Source: Thermobispora bispora DSM 43833
Lineage (GTDB): Bacteria > Actinomycetota > Actinomycetes > Streptosporangiales > Streptosporangiaceae
Reading direction: 5' to 3'
Length of the DNA stretch: 64,000 nt
Assembly: GCF_000092645.1 (NCBI RefSeq)
Contig: NC_014165.1
Span: 124,001-188,000, forward strand
The position numbers and the translations under genes were made by a program. The notes under the pieces are model-generated. The model did not search any database. It had not been told where the DNA came from and saw only the letters and a list, made by a program, of their open reading frames with translations. The first letter of the stretch is position 1; every line of letters begins with the position of its first letter. Below are positions 43,163 through 51,635 of the stretch, piece by piece.

Positions 43163-43606
43163 ATGATCACTCAGCTAGCCGCCGCAGGAGTGACCGCGGC
43201 CCTGCTCGCCGCGGGCGCGTCCACGCCCAGCCCGACCCCGACGCCCACCCGGACCGTGGTGGTGGGCAAGGACGGGGTGCCCGAAGAGATCGTCGTGGTG
43301 CCGATCCCCATCGACTCCTCGGGCCGTGCGGAGGCCGTGTCGATCCCCATGCCGGACTTCGGCCCCACCAGCATCCAGCTGGCGGCCGACCCGCGCTCCC
43401 GCCGCCGGACGTCGGGCAACCCCGCGTTCGACGACCGGTTCTGGGACCGGCACTGGCAGGTCCGCCAACCGGCGAAGCACAAGCGGCCCAAGAAGGCCAA
43501 GGCCGTACGGAACACCGCGTCGAGCGCGCGGAAGCACGGCGCGCCGGCCGCCCAGAAGCCGAAGAAGGCCAAGCAGGCGCGGAAGAACGCCCGCGCCCGG
43601 TCCTGA
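43163..43606 (+). CDS. Exported small protein with Lys/Arg/Ala-rich tail
   Basis: 147 residues from the ATG at 43163 (GGGGGG four nt upstream). A short hydrophobic N-terminus (LAAAGVTAALLAAGAS) and a Thr/Pro linker lead to a beta-rich stretch (VVVGKDGVPEEIVVVPIPID). The last ~50 residues are strongly basic with KPKKAKQARK-type phrases, like histone H1 or cell-wall-anchoring tails. Function unknown. If exported, the tail could bind teichoic acid or extracellular DNA. Confidence 0.75.
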   Translation: MITQLAAAGVTAALLAAGASTPSPTPTPTRTVVVGKDGVPEEIVVVPIPIDSSGRAEAVSIPMPDFGPTSIQLAADPRSRRRTSGNPAFDDRFWDRHWQVRQPAKHKRPKKAKAVRNTASSARKHGAPAAQKPKKAKQARKNARARS

Positions 43607-43656
43607 CGGCCGCCGGCCGCGTGCCCCGGGCACCGCGTGGGCGCACCGGGCCCGGA

Positions 43657-43674
43657 GCCCTGCCGCGGCAGGGC
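43657..43674. terminator. Bidirectional hairpin between convergent genes
   Basis: GCCCTGCC and GGCAGGGC with a two-base centre. It lies 50 nt after one stop and just before the other. Confidence 0.6.
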
Positions 43675-43680
43675 CCCGGG

Positions 43681-46600
43681 TCAGGCGGCGGCCGGAGCGG
43701 GGGTGAGCGCGGGCCGCGGCGCGGCAGAGGCCACCGGCCGCAGCAGCCACCGCTGGACCACCTCCCCGATGAGGGCCGCGAGGCCGGCGCTGCCCAGGCC
43801 GACCGTCCACCCGACCGGCCCGAGCGGCCGGCAGCCGAAGAAGCCGCTCACCCCGGGCGCGGTCACGATCACGCAGAGCAGGGCGAAGGACGCCAGCACG
43901 GCGAGCACCACGGTCCGGTTCGTGCCGCCACCGGAGAGGGTCTGCAGCAGCTGCGCGGTCACCAGCGCGACCAGCCCGATCGTGGCCGCCCGGCCCCGGG
44001 TGCCCGTCGCCCGCCCGGCGAGCCAGCCCATGGCCGCGGCGAGCGCGGTCACGCCCGCGCGCACGTAGATCTCCCGCATGAGCGAGGCGCCGAGCGACGC
44101 CTCCGGGCCCTCGGTGAGCAGCCGCTCCGGTTCGGTCGAGGTGGGCGGACGCAGCGCCACGGCGATGGCCGGCGCGAGATCGGTGAGCAGGTTCACCAGC
44201 AGGAGCTGGCGCGCGTTGAGCGCCGTGGCGCCGATCAGGCTGGACGCGATGGTGTAGATGATCTCCCCGAGGTTCCCGCCGACGAGGATGCTCAGCGCAT
44301 CCCGGACCGACGACCACATGGCCCGGCCCTCGACGATCGCGTCGACCACGGTCTCGATCCGGTCGTCGGTGACCACGAGGTCGGCCGCGGAGCGCGCCGC
44401 GGGGGTGGCGCGCGAGCCGAGCGCGATCCCCACGTTGGCGATCCGGATCGCCGGGGCGTCGTTGGCACCGTCGCCGGTGACCGCGACCACTTCGCCGGCC
44501 CGGCGCAGGCAGGAGACGATCCGCACCTTGTGCGCCGGGGTGACCCGGGCGAAGACCGACACCTCCGGCAGGAGCTTGGTGAGCGTCTCGTCGTCGAGCT
44601 CGTCGAGCTCCGGCCCGGTCATGATGCGCCCGCCGTTCAGCGTGTTGAGCTCGACCGCGATCGCCTCGGCCGTGCTCGGGTGGTCCCCGGTGATCATCAC
44701 GATCCGCACCCCGGCCCGCATGAGCCGGTCCACGCTCTCCGCGGCCGTGGCCCGGACCGGGTCGGCGAGCCCGAGGAAGCCGAGGAAGCACAGCTCGTCG
44801 ATGCGCGACTCGTCGAGGTCGCTCCGGTCGGACGCCGGGCGCTGGGCGACCGCGAGCACCCGGTACCCCTGGCGGGCCAGCCGGGCGACCTCCCTGGTCA
44901 GCTCGTGCCGGACCGCGTCGTCGCACGGGACCACCTCGGTCCCCCGTAGCGCCGTGGTGCAGTGGTCGATCACGATCTCGGGCGCCCCCTTGACGCTCAG
45001 CAGGTGCCCGTGCTCGGTACGGCCGAGCACCGCGTGGTAGCCGCGCCCGGGCTCGAACGGCATCTCGTCCACCCGCTCCCACACCTGCAGCCCTTCCCGC
45101 GGGGTGATGCTGAGCCGTTCCGCGGCCTCGTGGATCGCGCGATCGGTGGGGTGGGCGAGCACACGGCCGCCGCCGGTCTTGGGGCTCGCCCGCACCGCGG
45201 CCGCGATGACCCGCCGCAGGTGGTGGGTGAGCTCCTCCACGGGCCGGCCGGCCCGGCCGTCGGAGACGTACTGCAGGCTGATCCGGCCCTCGGTCAGGGT
45301 CCCCGTCTTGTCGAAGCAGAGCACGTTGACCCGGCCCAGGGCCTCGATCGTCTTCGGGTTGCGCACCAGCGCGGCGCGCCGGGACAGCCGCCGGGCCGCG
45401 GCGAGCTCGGCGGCCGTGGCGACGAACGGCAGCCCTTCCGGGACGGCGGCCACGGTGAGGCTCACCGCCGGGACGAGCGCGGCCGCGAGGGAACGCCCGC
45501 GGAGCAGCTCGGTCACGAGCAGGAACAGCCCGGAGCCCACCGACAGCGGCAGCACCCGGCGGCTGAGCTCGCGCATGCGCAGCTCGACCCCGCTCACCCG
45601 GGGCGGTGCCGTGCCGAGCTGGGCGGCGCGCCGGGCCTCGGTCATCTCCCCCGTGGCGACGACCACGGCGAGCCCGGTGCCCGCCGCCACGGTCGTCCCC
45701 TCGTAGACCATCGAGGCGCGGTCGGCGATCGCCGCGGCGATGGTGGGCTCTGTCCGCTTGGCGATCAGCTGCGACTCGCCGGTGAGGGTCGACTCGTCGA
45801 CCTCGAGGCCGACCGACTTGATCACCCGTCCGTCGGCGGGGATGGCGTCGCCGGCGCGCAGCTCCACCACGTCCCCGGGGACGAGGTCCTCCTTGCGGAT
45901 CTCCACGGTCCCCTCCGGCCGGCGGACCCGCACCCGGACCGAGGTCGTCTCGGTGAGCCGGGTGAGCTCCCGGTCGGCCTGCGACTGCTGCACGCCGCCG
46001 ATGAACGCGTTGATGACCATCACCCCGCTGATCATCACGGAGTCCACCGCGGAGCCGATGAGCGCGGCGATGGCCGCCCCGCTGGCGAGGGCCGGGGTGA
46101 GCGGGTTGGCCAGCTCGCCGAGCACGGTGCGGGCGAGCGACCGCGGCGCGGCGATCTCGACGGGCCGTGCCGCGGCACGGCGCCGCTCCGCCTCCTCCTC
46201 GGAGATCCCCCGGGGCGACGACCCGAGCCGGGCGAGCACCTCCGGGACGGACATGGCGTGCCAGGGGGTCGGGTCGGCGCGGAGCGGCACCGGTGTCCGG
46301 GCGAGAGCCCGGCCGGCCAGCTCCCCCCACGCCACGGCGACCAGCGCGCCCAGGGAGCTGACGAGCTGCGCCCGCCCCACCGCGCCCGACGCGGGCCCGG
46401 CGAACGAGAACAGCGCGCCGATGAGGCCGCCCGCGACGCCGATCCGGACGCCGTCGCGGCTCGCCGTCTCGGCCCGCCGCAGGCCGATGAGGAGCAGGTG
46501 GAGCCCGGGGAGCCCGCCGGCCACGTCGGCGTCCCACGGCACCGTGGCCGTGCCCGGGTCCATCACGCCGAAGCCGATGTCGGCCTGGGCGAGGGCCTCC

Positions 46601-48066
46601 CGGGCGCGCCGGGACACCACGAGCACGCAGTGCCCCTCCGCCTGCATCTCGAACACCCGGTGGGCGAGGTCCGCCCCGCCCGGGAGCACCTGGTCGATCG
46701 CGAGCCGGTGGGCGGTGCCGTCCTCATCGCCGGCGAGCAGCACGGTCCCCGCGGCCTTGGCCGCGGCCACGATCGGAACGGCGAGCGGGTCGATCTCCCG
46801 GGACAGGCCCACGAGCGCCACCGGGGTGTCCGCGCGGCGCACCTCGACCAGCCGCATCCCGCGCCCCCGCCACTCGGTGGCGTGCGTGCCCGGGAACCGG
46901 GCCGGGTCGGTGAGCGGCGCGGCCGACCACTCCTCGTCGATCCGGGTCGCGCCCGGGTCGGTGAAGTCCAGGAGCCGGTACAGGCGGGCGTACAGCTCGT
47001 TGAGGTCGAGCTCGTCCACGAGCGGCTCGACCCGGTCGATCGCCCAGGAGCCGGTGGTGAGCGCGTCGGAGTCGAGGACCACCGTGTCGACGCGGTCCAT
47101 CCTGCGGAGCGCCTCGGCGTCGAAGACCACGGTGTCCCGCTCACCCAGCGCCCGCCGTACCGCGCCGGCGAACGCCTCCCGGGTGTATTCGGCGATCTTC
47201 GGGGTGATCGCGGTGAGGACCGCGAGCGCGCGCTCGTCCTGGCGCGCGGCGAAGCGCATGAACCCGTAGGTGAGGGCGGCGGCCGTGCTCGCCAGGTCGG
47301 CGTACCGCTCGATCGGGCCGTGCGGCAGGTGCGTGGGGCGGCGCCGGAACCGCGCCCGGACGTGGCGGTAGGAGCCGGGGACCTCCGCGAGCCGCCGCTC
47401 CAGCGCCACCCACGAGCGCTGGGCCGCCCTGGTCTCCACGTAGCGGCTGAGGGCGGCCATCGAGTGCGCCACCAGCCCGAGCGGGCGGAGGGTGAGCGTC
47501 TGGGTGACCAGGTTGGCGGTGTGGAAGAGCGCGTTCGCCGGGCCGCGCCCGATGCGCTTGTCGAGCTCCTCCCGCAGGACGGGTGTGGCGTTGAGCAGGT
47601 TGACCAGGGCGGGCACGGCCGGGGAGAGCCGGGGCGCCCGCAGCGCGATCCCGGTGAAGATCGTGCCGACGCCGGCCACCCCGGTGGCGAGCCGGATGAT
47701 GGACCGGATGTGCTCCTCGACGACCCGGACGGGGGTCTCGTGCGCGTGCCGCTCCTGCTCGTCGAGCTCCCGGGCGATCTCGAGCAGCTCCTCCCGGTCG
47801 ACCGCCTCGGGGTCGCACCCGACGAAGACGCAGCCGAGCCGGCCGTTGACCTCGGCGCGCTCGACCCCGGGCAGCGCGCTCAGCCGTTCCTCGAGCAGGG
47901 CCGCGGACCGCTCGGTCCCCGGGCCGCCGATCCCGCGCAGGTCGATCCGGAGCCCGCCCGGGCAGGCGATGACCCGGCGCGGCGTCACCACCAGCCCGCG
48001 GAGGGGTTCCGGGAGCACGTCCCTGAGCACCGGGGCGTACGACGCGAACAGCTGGGTGAGGAACAT
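43681..48066 (-). CDS. Very large cation-transporting P-type ATPase (CtpI-like)
   Basis: 1461 residues from the ATG at 48066 (GGAG 7 nt upstream). The C-terminal ~840 residues are a complete P-type ATPase: LTGES at about residue 762, phosphorylation site FDKTGT with D919, MITGDHPSTAEA, VTGDGANDAPAI, six or so final helices. The first ~600 residues contain an HMA-like segment (LSALPGVERAEVNGRLGCVF), extra membrane helices and a decayed second P-type unit (VDTVVLDSDALTTG in place of DKTGTLT). This double architecture is known from mycobacterial CtpI. The transported ion is unknown. Repeat-rich DNA lies upstream. Confidence 0.92.
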   Translation of the reverse strand: MFLTQLFASYAPVLRDVLPEPLRGLVVTPRRVIACPGGLRIDLRGIGGPGTERSAALLEERLSALPGVERAEVNGRLGCVFVGCDPEAVDREELLEIARELDEQERHAHETPVRVVEEHIRSIIRLATGVAGVGTIFTGIALRAPRLSPAVPALVNLLNATPVLREELDKRIGRGPANALFHTANLVTQTLTLRPLGLVAHSMAALSRYVETRAAQRSWVALERRLAEVPGSYRHVRARFRRRPTHLPHGPIERYADLASTAAALTYGFMRFAARQDERALAVLTAITPKIAEYTREAFAGAVRRALGERDTVVFDAEALRRMDRVDTVVLDSDALTTGSWAIDRVEPLVDELDLNELYARLYRLLDFTDPGATRIDEEWSAAPLTDPARFPGTHATEWRGRGMRLVEVRRADTPVALVGLSREIDPLAVPIVAAAKAAGTVLLAGDEDGTAHRLAIDQVLPGGADLAHRVFEMQAEGHCVLVVSRRAREALAQADIGFGVMDPGTATVPWDADVAGGLPGLHLLLIGLRRAETASRDGVRIGVAGGLIGALFSFAGPASGAVGRAQLVSSLGALVAVAWGELAGRALARTPVPLRADPTPWHAMSVPEVLARLGSSPRGISEEEAERRRAAARPVEIAAPRSLARTVLGELANPLTPALASGAAIAALIGSAVDSVMISGVMVINAFIGGVQQSQADRELTRLTETTSVRVRVRRPEGTVEIRKEDLVPGDVVELRAGDAIPADGRVIKSVGLEVDESTLTGESQLIAKRTEPTIAAAIADRASMVYEGTTVAAGTGLAVVVATGEMTEARRAAQLGTAPPRVSGVELRMRELSRRVLPLSVGSGLFLLVTELLRGRSLAAALVPAVSLTVAAVPEGLPFVATAAELAAARRLSRRAALVRNPKTIEALGRVNVLCFDKTGTLTEGRISLQYVSDGRAGRPVEELTHHLRRVIAAAVRASPKTGGGRVLAHPTDRAIHEAAERLSITPREGLQVWERVDEMPFEPGRGYHAVLGRTEHGHLLSVKGAPEIVIDHCTTALRGTEVVPCDDAVRHELTREVARLARQGYRVLAVAQRPASDRSDLDESRIDELCFLGFLGLADPVRATAAESVDRLMRAGVRIVMITGDHPSTAEAIAVELNTLNGGRIMTGPELDELDDETLTKLLPEVSVFARVTPAHKVRIVSCLRRAGEVVAVTGDGANDAPAIRIANVGIALGSRATPAARSAADLVVTDDRIETVVDAIVEGRAMWSSVRDALSILVGGNLGEIIYTIASSLIGATALNARQLLLVNLLTDLAPAIAVALRPPTSTEPERLLTEGPEASLGASLMREIYVRAGVTALAAAMGWLAGRATGTRGRAATIGLVALVTAQLLQTLSGGGTNRTVVLAVLASFALLCVIVTAPGVSGFFGCRPLGPVGWTVGLGSAGLAALIGEVVQRWLLRPVASAAPRPALTPAPAAA

Positions 48067-48895
48067 TCGGTCTCTCCGTGTGGACGACTGCCTGGTTCCT
48101 GGCCCTGGGGATTCACCGGGATGGCCGGTCATCCGGCACCGTGAGCCGTTGGCGGCCGGGTACGGCCGGCCGGGCGGGGCGCCGTGGCGCGGCCCGGTGC
48201 GGCGGTGCGGTCAGTCATCACCCCTCCTCGCTGGCGTGCGATGGGGGGTTGACCGGCGTGCCCGCCGGGCGCTCCGGCGGGCTCCGGCCGCGTGGCGGCG
48301 GCCGGGTTCCGTCGTCTCTACTTCTTCCCCACGAATCCCGGACGGCCAATCCCGGAAAAACAGTGCCTTGACTCACGAATCAGCGCGCTGTGCAGGCGGG
48401 CACCGCGGACGGAACGCGTGCGGGTGCGGTCACGCCGTGGGGCACCGGCGGGGACGGCCGGCCGGAGGCCTCGCCCGATCGATACGGGGCGGCCAGCCGT
48501 ACGCGCCCGAGCGGTTCGGGCCGGTCGGCGGGACGGGCTCGATCGGGTACGGGCTGGTCGGCGGGACGCGCCCGACCGGGAAGGGCAGTTCAGCGGGGCG
48601 CGCCGTGGCCGCGTGGACCGCGGGGCCGAGTTCGGCCGGAGCAGGGGGATCAGCGGGAGATGCCGTGGCGCGTGGACGCGCGAGAGTGAGCGGGGCCGGA
48701 GCCCTGGGCGGTCAGTCGGAGAGGCCCTGGCCGCGCGGACCTGCGAGACGCGCCATGGTTCCGTGGACCTGCGGGAGCGAGCGGCGGCCGGAGCCCTGAG
48801 TGATCAGTCGGAGAGGACCTGGCCGGGCGGACCTGCGGGACGCGCCGTGGCCGCGTGGACCCGCGAGAGTGGGCGGCGGCCGGAACCTTGGGCGA
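48067..48895. repeat. Gene-free stretch with ~65-90 nt degenerate repeats
   Basis: The last 300 bp (about 48595-48910) consist of four degenerate units sharing GCCGTGGCCGCGTGGACC, GCGAGAGTGAGCGG, GGCCGGAGCCCTGGG and GATCAGTCGGAGAG. The final unit runs into the VOC gene and includes its stop codon. 48067-48590 is gene-free with weaker GGGCGCGCC(C)GACCGGG repetition. Confidence 0.6.
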
Positions 48896-49405
48896 TCAGC
48901 GGGAGACGCCGATGCCGCCCTGGGTGTGGGCGCCGTACCGCTCGATCTCCTTGGCCAGGTCGAGCGGCCGGATCGTGCTCCGCCCGGCGATGATCTCGTC
49001 GGTGAGCCGGTCCGCCGGCACCACCCAGCACACCTCGAACTCGAGGCCGTCGGGGTCCTGGGCGTAGAGCGCCTTGGTGGTCGAGTGGTCGGAGGCGCCC
49101 ACGAGCGCGCCCATCTCCTGAAGCTTCCGGGCGATGCGCTCGAGTTCGGCGAGCGTGTCCACCTCCCAGGCGAGGTGGTAGAGCCCGACCGTGTGCCTCC
49201 CGGCGGTGGACGGCCCCGCGTGCGGGCCGATCTCGAAGAGCGCGAGGTCGTGGTCGTTGGTCGAGCCCGGAGCCTGCAGGAACGCCGCCCCGCGCAGGGC
49301 GATGTCGCCGATGACGCGGAACCCGAGCGCCTCCTGGTAGAAGGCCACGCTCCGGGCGAGGTCCCGCACGTAGAGCACCGCGTGGTTGAGCCGCTGGACA
49401 GGCAT
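48896..49405 (-). CDS. VOC-family (glyoxalase / extradiol dioxygenase-like) protein
   Basis: 169 residues from the ATG at 49405, 5 nt after AAGGAG. The vicinal-oxygen-chelate pattern is complete: RLNHAVLYVRDLARSVAFYQ (first metal His), GLYHLAWEVDTLAELERIAR (second His), DPDGLEFEVCW (Glu). It resembles catechol 2,3-dioxygenase-like single-module enzymes. Substrate unknown. The 3' end is embedded in the repeat array that continues downstream. Confidence 0.9.
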   Translation of the reverse strand: MPVQRLNHAVLYVRDLARSVAFYQEALGFRVIGDIALRGAAFLQAPGSTNDHDLALFEIGPHAGPSTAGRHTVGLYHLAWEVDTLAELERIARKLQEMGALVGASDHSTTKALYAQDPDGLEFEVCWVVPADRLTDEIIAGRSTIRPLDLAKEIERYGAHTQGGIGVSR

Positions 49406-49519
49406 GACCTCTCCTTGAAATTTCAATCATGGTATCCGGCGGCTTTGCGACCGGAAAACGTCGGTGGGTGGCCATAGGGTGGGCGGTGAACCGGCGACCG
49501 AGGGCCCAAGGGGGGATGA

Positions 49520-49732
49520 ATGATCGGGGACGACGCCACCCGCCAGTACGAGGCCAACCAGGCCTTGTTCCGGGCCGTTCACGAGGTGGCTGTCCGTCAT
49601 GCCGGTGCGCCGTTCGATCAGGTCGTCTCGGCGCTCACCGGCAGCCTGCCGCCGACCCCGCGGTTGCAGGCGGATGAGATCCGCCGCATCGCCGAGGAGA
49701 TCAGTCTGGGGCGCGACCCGTCGGGGCTCTGA
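49520..49732 (+). CDS. Small hypothetical protein
   Basis: 70 residues from the ATG at 49520 (GGGGATGA just upstream). Helical and soluble: DDATRQYEANQALFRAVHEV, FDQVVSALTGSLPPTP, ADEIRRIAEEISLGRDPSGL. Looks like a genuine small actinobacterial gene; function unknown. Divergent from the VOC gene. Confidence 0.7.
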   Translation: MIGDDATRQYEANQALFRAVHEVAVRHAGAPFDQVVSALTGSLPPTPRLQADEIRRIAEEISLGRDPSGL

Positions 49733-50105
49733 CGGGCCTTACGGCGGCTCCGCCGGGGTCGCCGGCCGCGGGCGTGCCTCCGTCACCGTCTGGCGGGCGC
49801 GATCCCGCAGTGCTCGCGGAGGTACGTCTCCGCAGGCCGGGCGTGCCCGGTCCGCGCCGGTGGGCATGCCCCGGGCGGCCCGGCGGGCGTGCCCGCCGGG
49901 TGCCCCGCGGCCGTGGTGGTCCGGGTGGCCGGCCGCGGGCATGCCGAAAGCCCGGCGGGATCTCAGTCGGCCGCACCGGCCGGTTCAGTCAGACGGGAAC
50001 CGGCCGGCCGTGGGCGGGCCACGGTCACACCGGCAGGCTCGGTTGGATGCCAAAGAGCCGTGCCGGTCGGCTCAGCCGGATGTCGGACGGCCGCACCGGC
50101 CGGGT
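49733..50105. repeat. Gene-free stretch with degenerate repeats reaching the ROK stop codon
   Basis: Segments such as GGCCGCACCGGCCGG(G)TTCAG recur at about 49968-49987 and 50090-50108; the second includes the stop codon of the ROK gene. Further half-copies with GGCTCAGCCGGA lie between. No gene. Confidence 0.5.
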
Positions 50106-51527
50106 TCAGCCGGACAGCAGGGCGGCCGGGTCGGCGATGACCTGCTCGATCACCTGGCCGGCCGCGCCCAGGGCGGCCGCCTCGGTGCCGAGGCGGGAGA
50201 CCACCACCGGGGGCACGGTCGGACGCATCCGGCCGAGCCGGGTGGTGAGCGCCTCGGTCACCGGCTCGGCGAGCCATGGGAAGAGCGGCGCGTAGATCCC
50301 GCCGAGGACGATCGCGTCGGGGTCGAGCAGGTTCACGGCCGAGCAGAGCGCGACGCCGAGCGCCGCCCCGGCCTGCTCGCACGCGGCGAGCGCGGCCTCA
50401 TCCCCGGCCTCGAGCCGGGCGAGCAGGTCGCGGACGCCCGCGGCGGGCGCCTCGGCGGTGACGTCCAGGCCCTGCGCGGTATCCGGGCCGTGCGCGGAGC
50501 CCGGGCCCTCCGTGGTACCCGGACCCTCCGCGGTACCCGGGCCTTGTGCGGTGCTCGAGCCTTGCCCGATACCCGGGCCATGCGCGGTGTTCGATCCTTG
50601 CGCGCTGCCCGAACCGTGCGCGGTGTTCGAGCCTCGTCCGATGCTCGAGCCCTGCGCGGTGCTCGGGCCGTGCGCGGAGCCCGGACGGTGCGCGTCGCCC
50701 GGTCCCGTGATGCCGGCCGCCGCCAGCAGGGCCTCCTGTCCGGCGTACCGCTCCAGGCAGCCGCGGCCGCCGCACCGGCAGGGCGGGCCCTCGGGGCGGA
50801 CCACCACGTGACCGAGCTCCCCGGCGAAGCCGTGCGTCCCCCGGAACAGGCGGCCCTGGACGACCACCCCGGCGCCGATGCCGATCTCCCCGGAGACGTA
50901 CACGAAGTCGGGCAGGCCGGTGCCGAACCACAGCTCGCCGAGCGCGGCGAGGTTCGCCTCGTTCTCCACCCGCACCGGGAACGGCAGGTCGAGCAGGCCG
51001 GCGACCGGGACCTCCCGCCATCCGAGGTTCGGCGCGTTGTACACCGTCCCGGTGGCGTCCACGGGTCCGGGCACGGCCAGGCCGCCGCCCACCACCCGCA
51101 GCCCCATGTCCACAGCCTCATCCACAGCCGAGAGCGCCATTGTCCGCAGAGATCCGATGACTTCCACAGGGTCGGCGCCCCGGTTGTCCACAGCCTGTGT
51201 ACGGCGCAGCCGTACCGTGTGGGCGAGGTCGACCACGCGGAGGGCGAGGTAGTCGACGTTCACCTCCAGGCCGAGCGCGGCGACGCGGTCGCCGCTCACC
51301 TGGACCTCGACCCCCGGCCTGCCGCGCTCCCCGTCCCGCACCGGGCCGGCCTCGGTCACCAGCCCGGCCTCGATGAGGTCGGAGACGAGCTTGGAGACGG
51401 TCGTCTTGGTGAGCCCGGTGATCTCCGCGAGCGCCGCTCGGGTGAGCGATCCCCGGGCGCTGAGCTCGCCGAGCACGAGCGCCAGGTTCCGGGCGCGCAT
51501 TGCGTCGTGCCGTATTGCCCGTTTCAT
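50106..51527 (-). CDS. xylR: ROK-family xylose repressor with a hexapeptide-repeat insertion
   Basis: 473 residues from the ATG at 51527. N-terminal winged helix (RGSLTRAALAEITGLTKTTV, SKLVSDLIEAGLV), then the ROK domain: sugar-site segments (VENEANLAALGELWFG, GIGAGVVVQGRLFRG, HGFAGELGHVVV) and the zinc motif CRCGGRGC at residues 250-257. Residues 275-358 are an inserted array of 14 six-residue units such as GPGTAE, GSNTAH and GPGIGQ, encoded by 18 nt repeats (50454-50705), after which the normal C-terminus resumes. It is divergent from xylA with a palindromic operator between, so it should repress xylAB when xylose is absent. Confidence 0.9.
   Translation of the reverse strand: MKRAIRHDAMRARNLALVLGELSARGSLTRAALAEITGLTKTTVSKLVSDLIEAGLVTEAGPVRDGERGRPGVEVQVSGDRVAALGLEVNVDYLALRVVDLAHTVRLRRTQAVDNRGADPVEVIGSLRTMALSAVDEAVDMGLRVVGGGLAVPGPVDATGTVYNAPNLGWREVPVAGLLDLPFPVRVENEANLAALGELWFGTGLPDFVYVSGEIGIGAGVVVQGRLFRGTHGFAGELGHVVVRPEGPPCRCGGRGCLERYAGQEALLAAAGITGPGDAHRPGSAHGPSTAQGSSIGRGSNTAHGSGSAQGSNTAHGPGIGQGSSTAQGPGTAEGPGTTEGPGSAHGPDTAQGLDVTAEAPAAGVRDLLARLEAGDEAALAACEQAGAALGVALCSAVNLLDPDAIVLGGIYAPLFPWLAEPVTEALTTRLGRMRPTVPPVVVSRLGTEAAALGAAGQVIEQVIADPAALLSG
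50454..50705 (-). repeat. In-frame 18 nt repeat array inside the ROK gene
   Basis: Fourteen 18 nt units, plus-strand consensus GCC(C/T)TGCGCGGT(A/G)CCCGG, exactly in phase with codons. They encode G-(P/S)-x-(T/S/I)-(A/G)-x hexapeptides. The units are diverged, so the array is old or drifting. Confidence 0.85.
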
Positions 51528-51596
51528 CACACCTCTCCGCCGTGGGCGGGGTGATTCTCCCACCCGCCTCTTGACCCGCCGTGCTCGGCGGCCGAT

Positions 51597-51621
51597 ATTT
51601 AGTCCACAACGTGGACTAAAT
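51597..51621. promoter_or_regulatory. Xylose operator and xylA promoter
   Basis: Perfect 11 bp arms ATTTAGTCCAC and GTGGACTAAAT around AAC, between xylR and xylA. A candidate promoter overlaps: TTGACC at 51571-51576 and GATATT at 51594-51599, 17 bp apart. The repressor bound here would block the -10 and start region. Confidence 0.9.
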
Positions 51622-51635
51622 CGGAGGCAAGCGTC

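Noticed and set aside
44962-48144. Long plus-strand open frame opposite the P-type ATPase (over 1000 codons)
   Set aside because: It is the shadow of the real minus-strand gene; composition is Arg/Gly/Pro nonsense and no ribosome site or domain is present.
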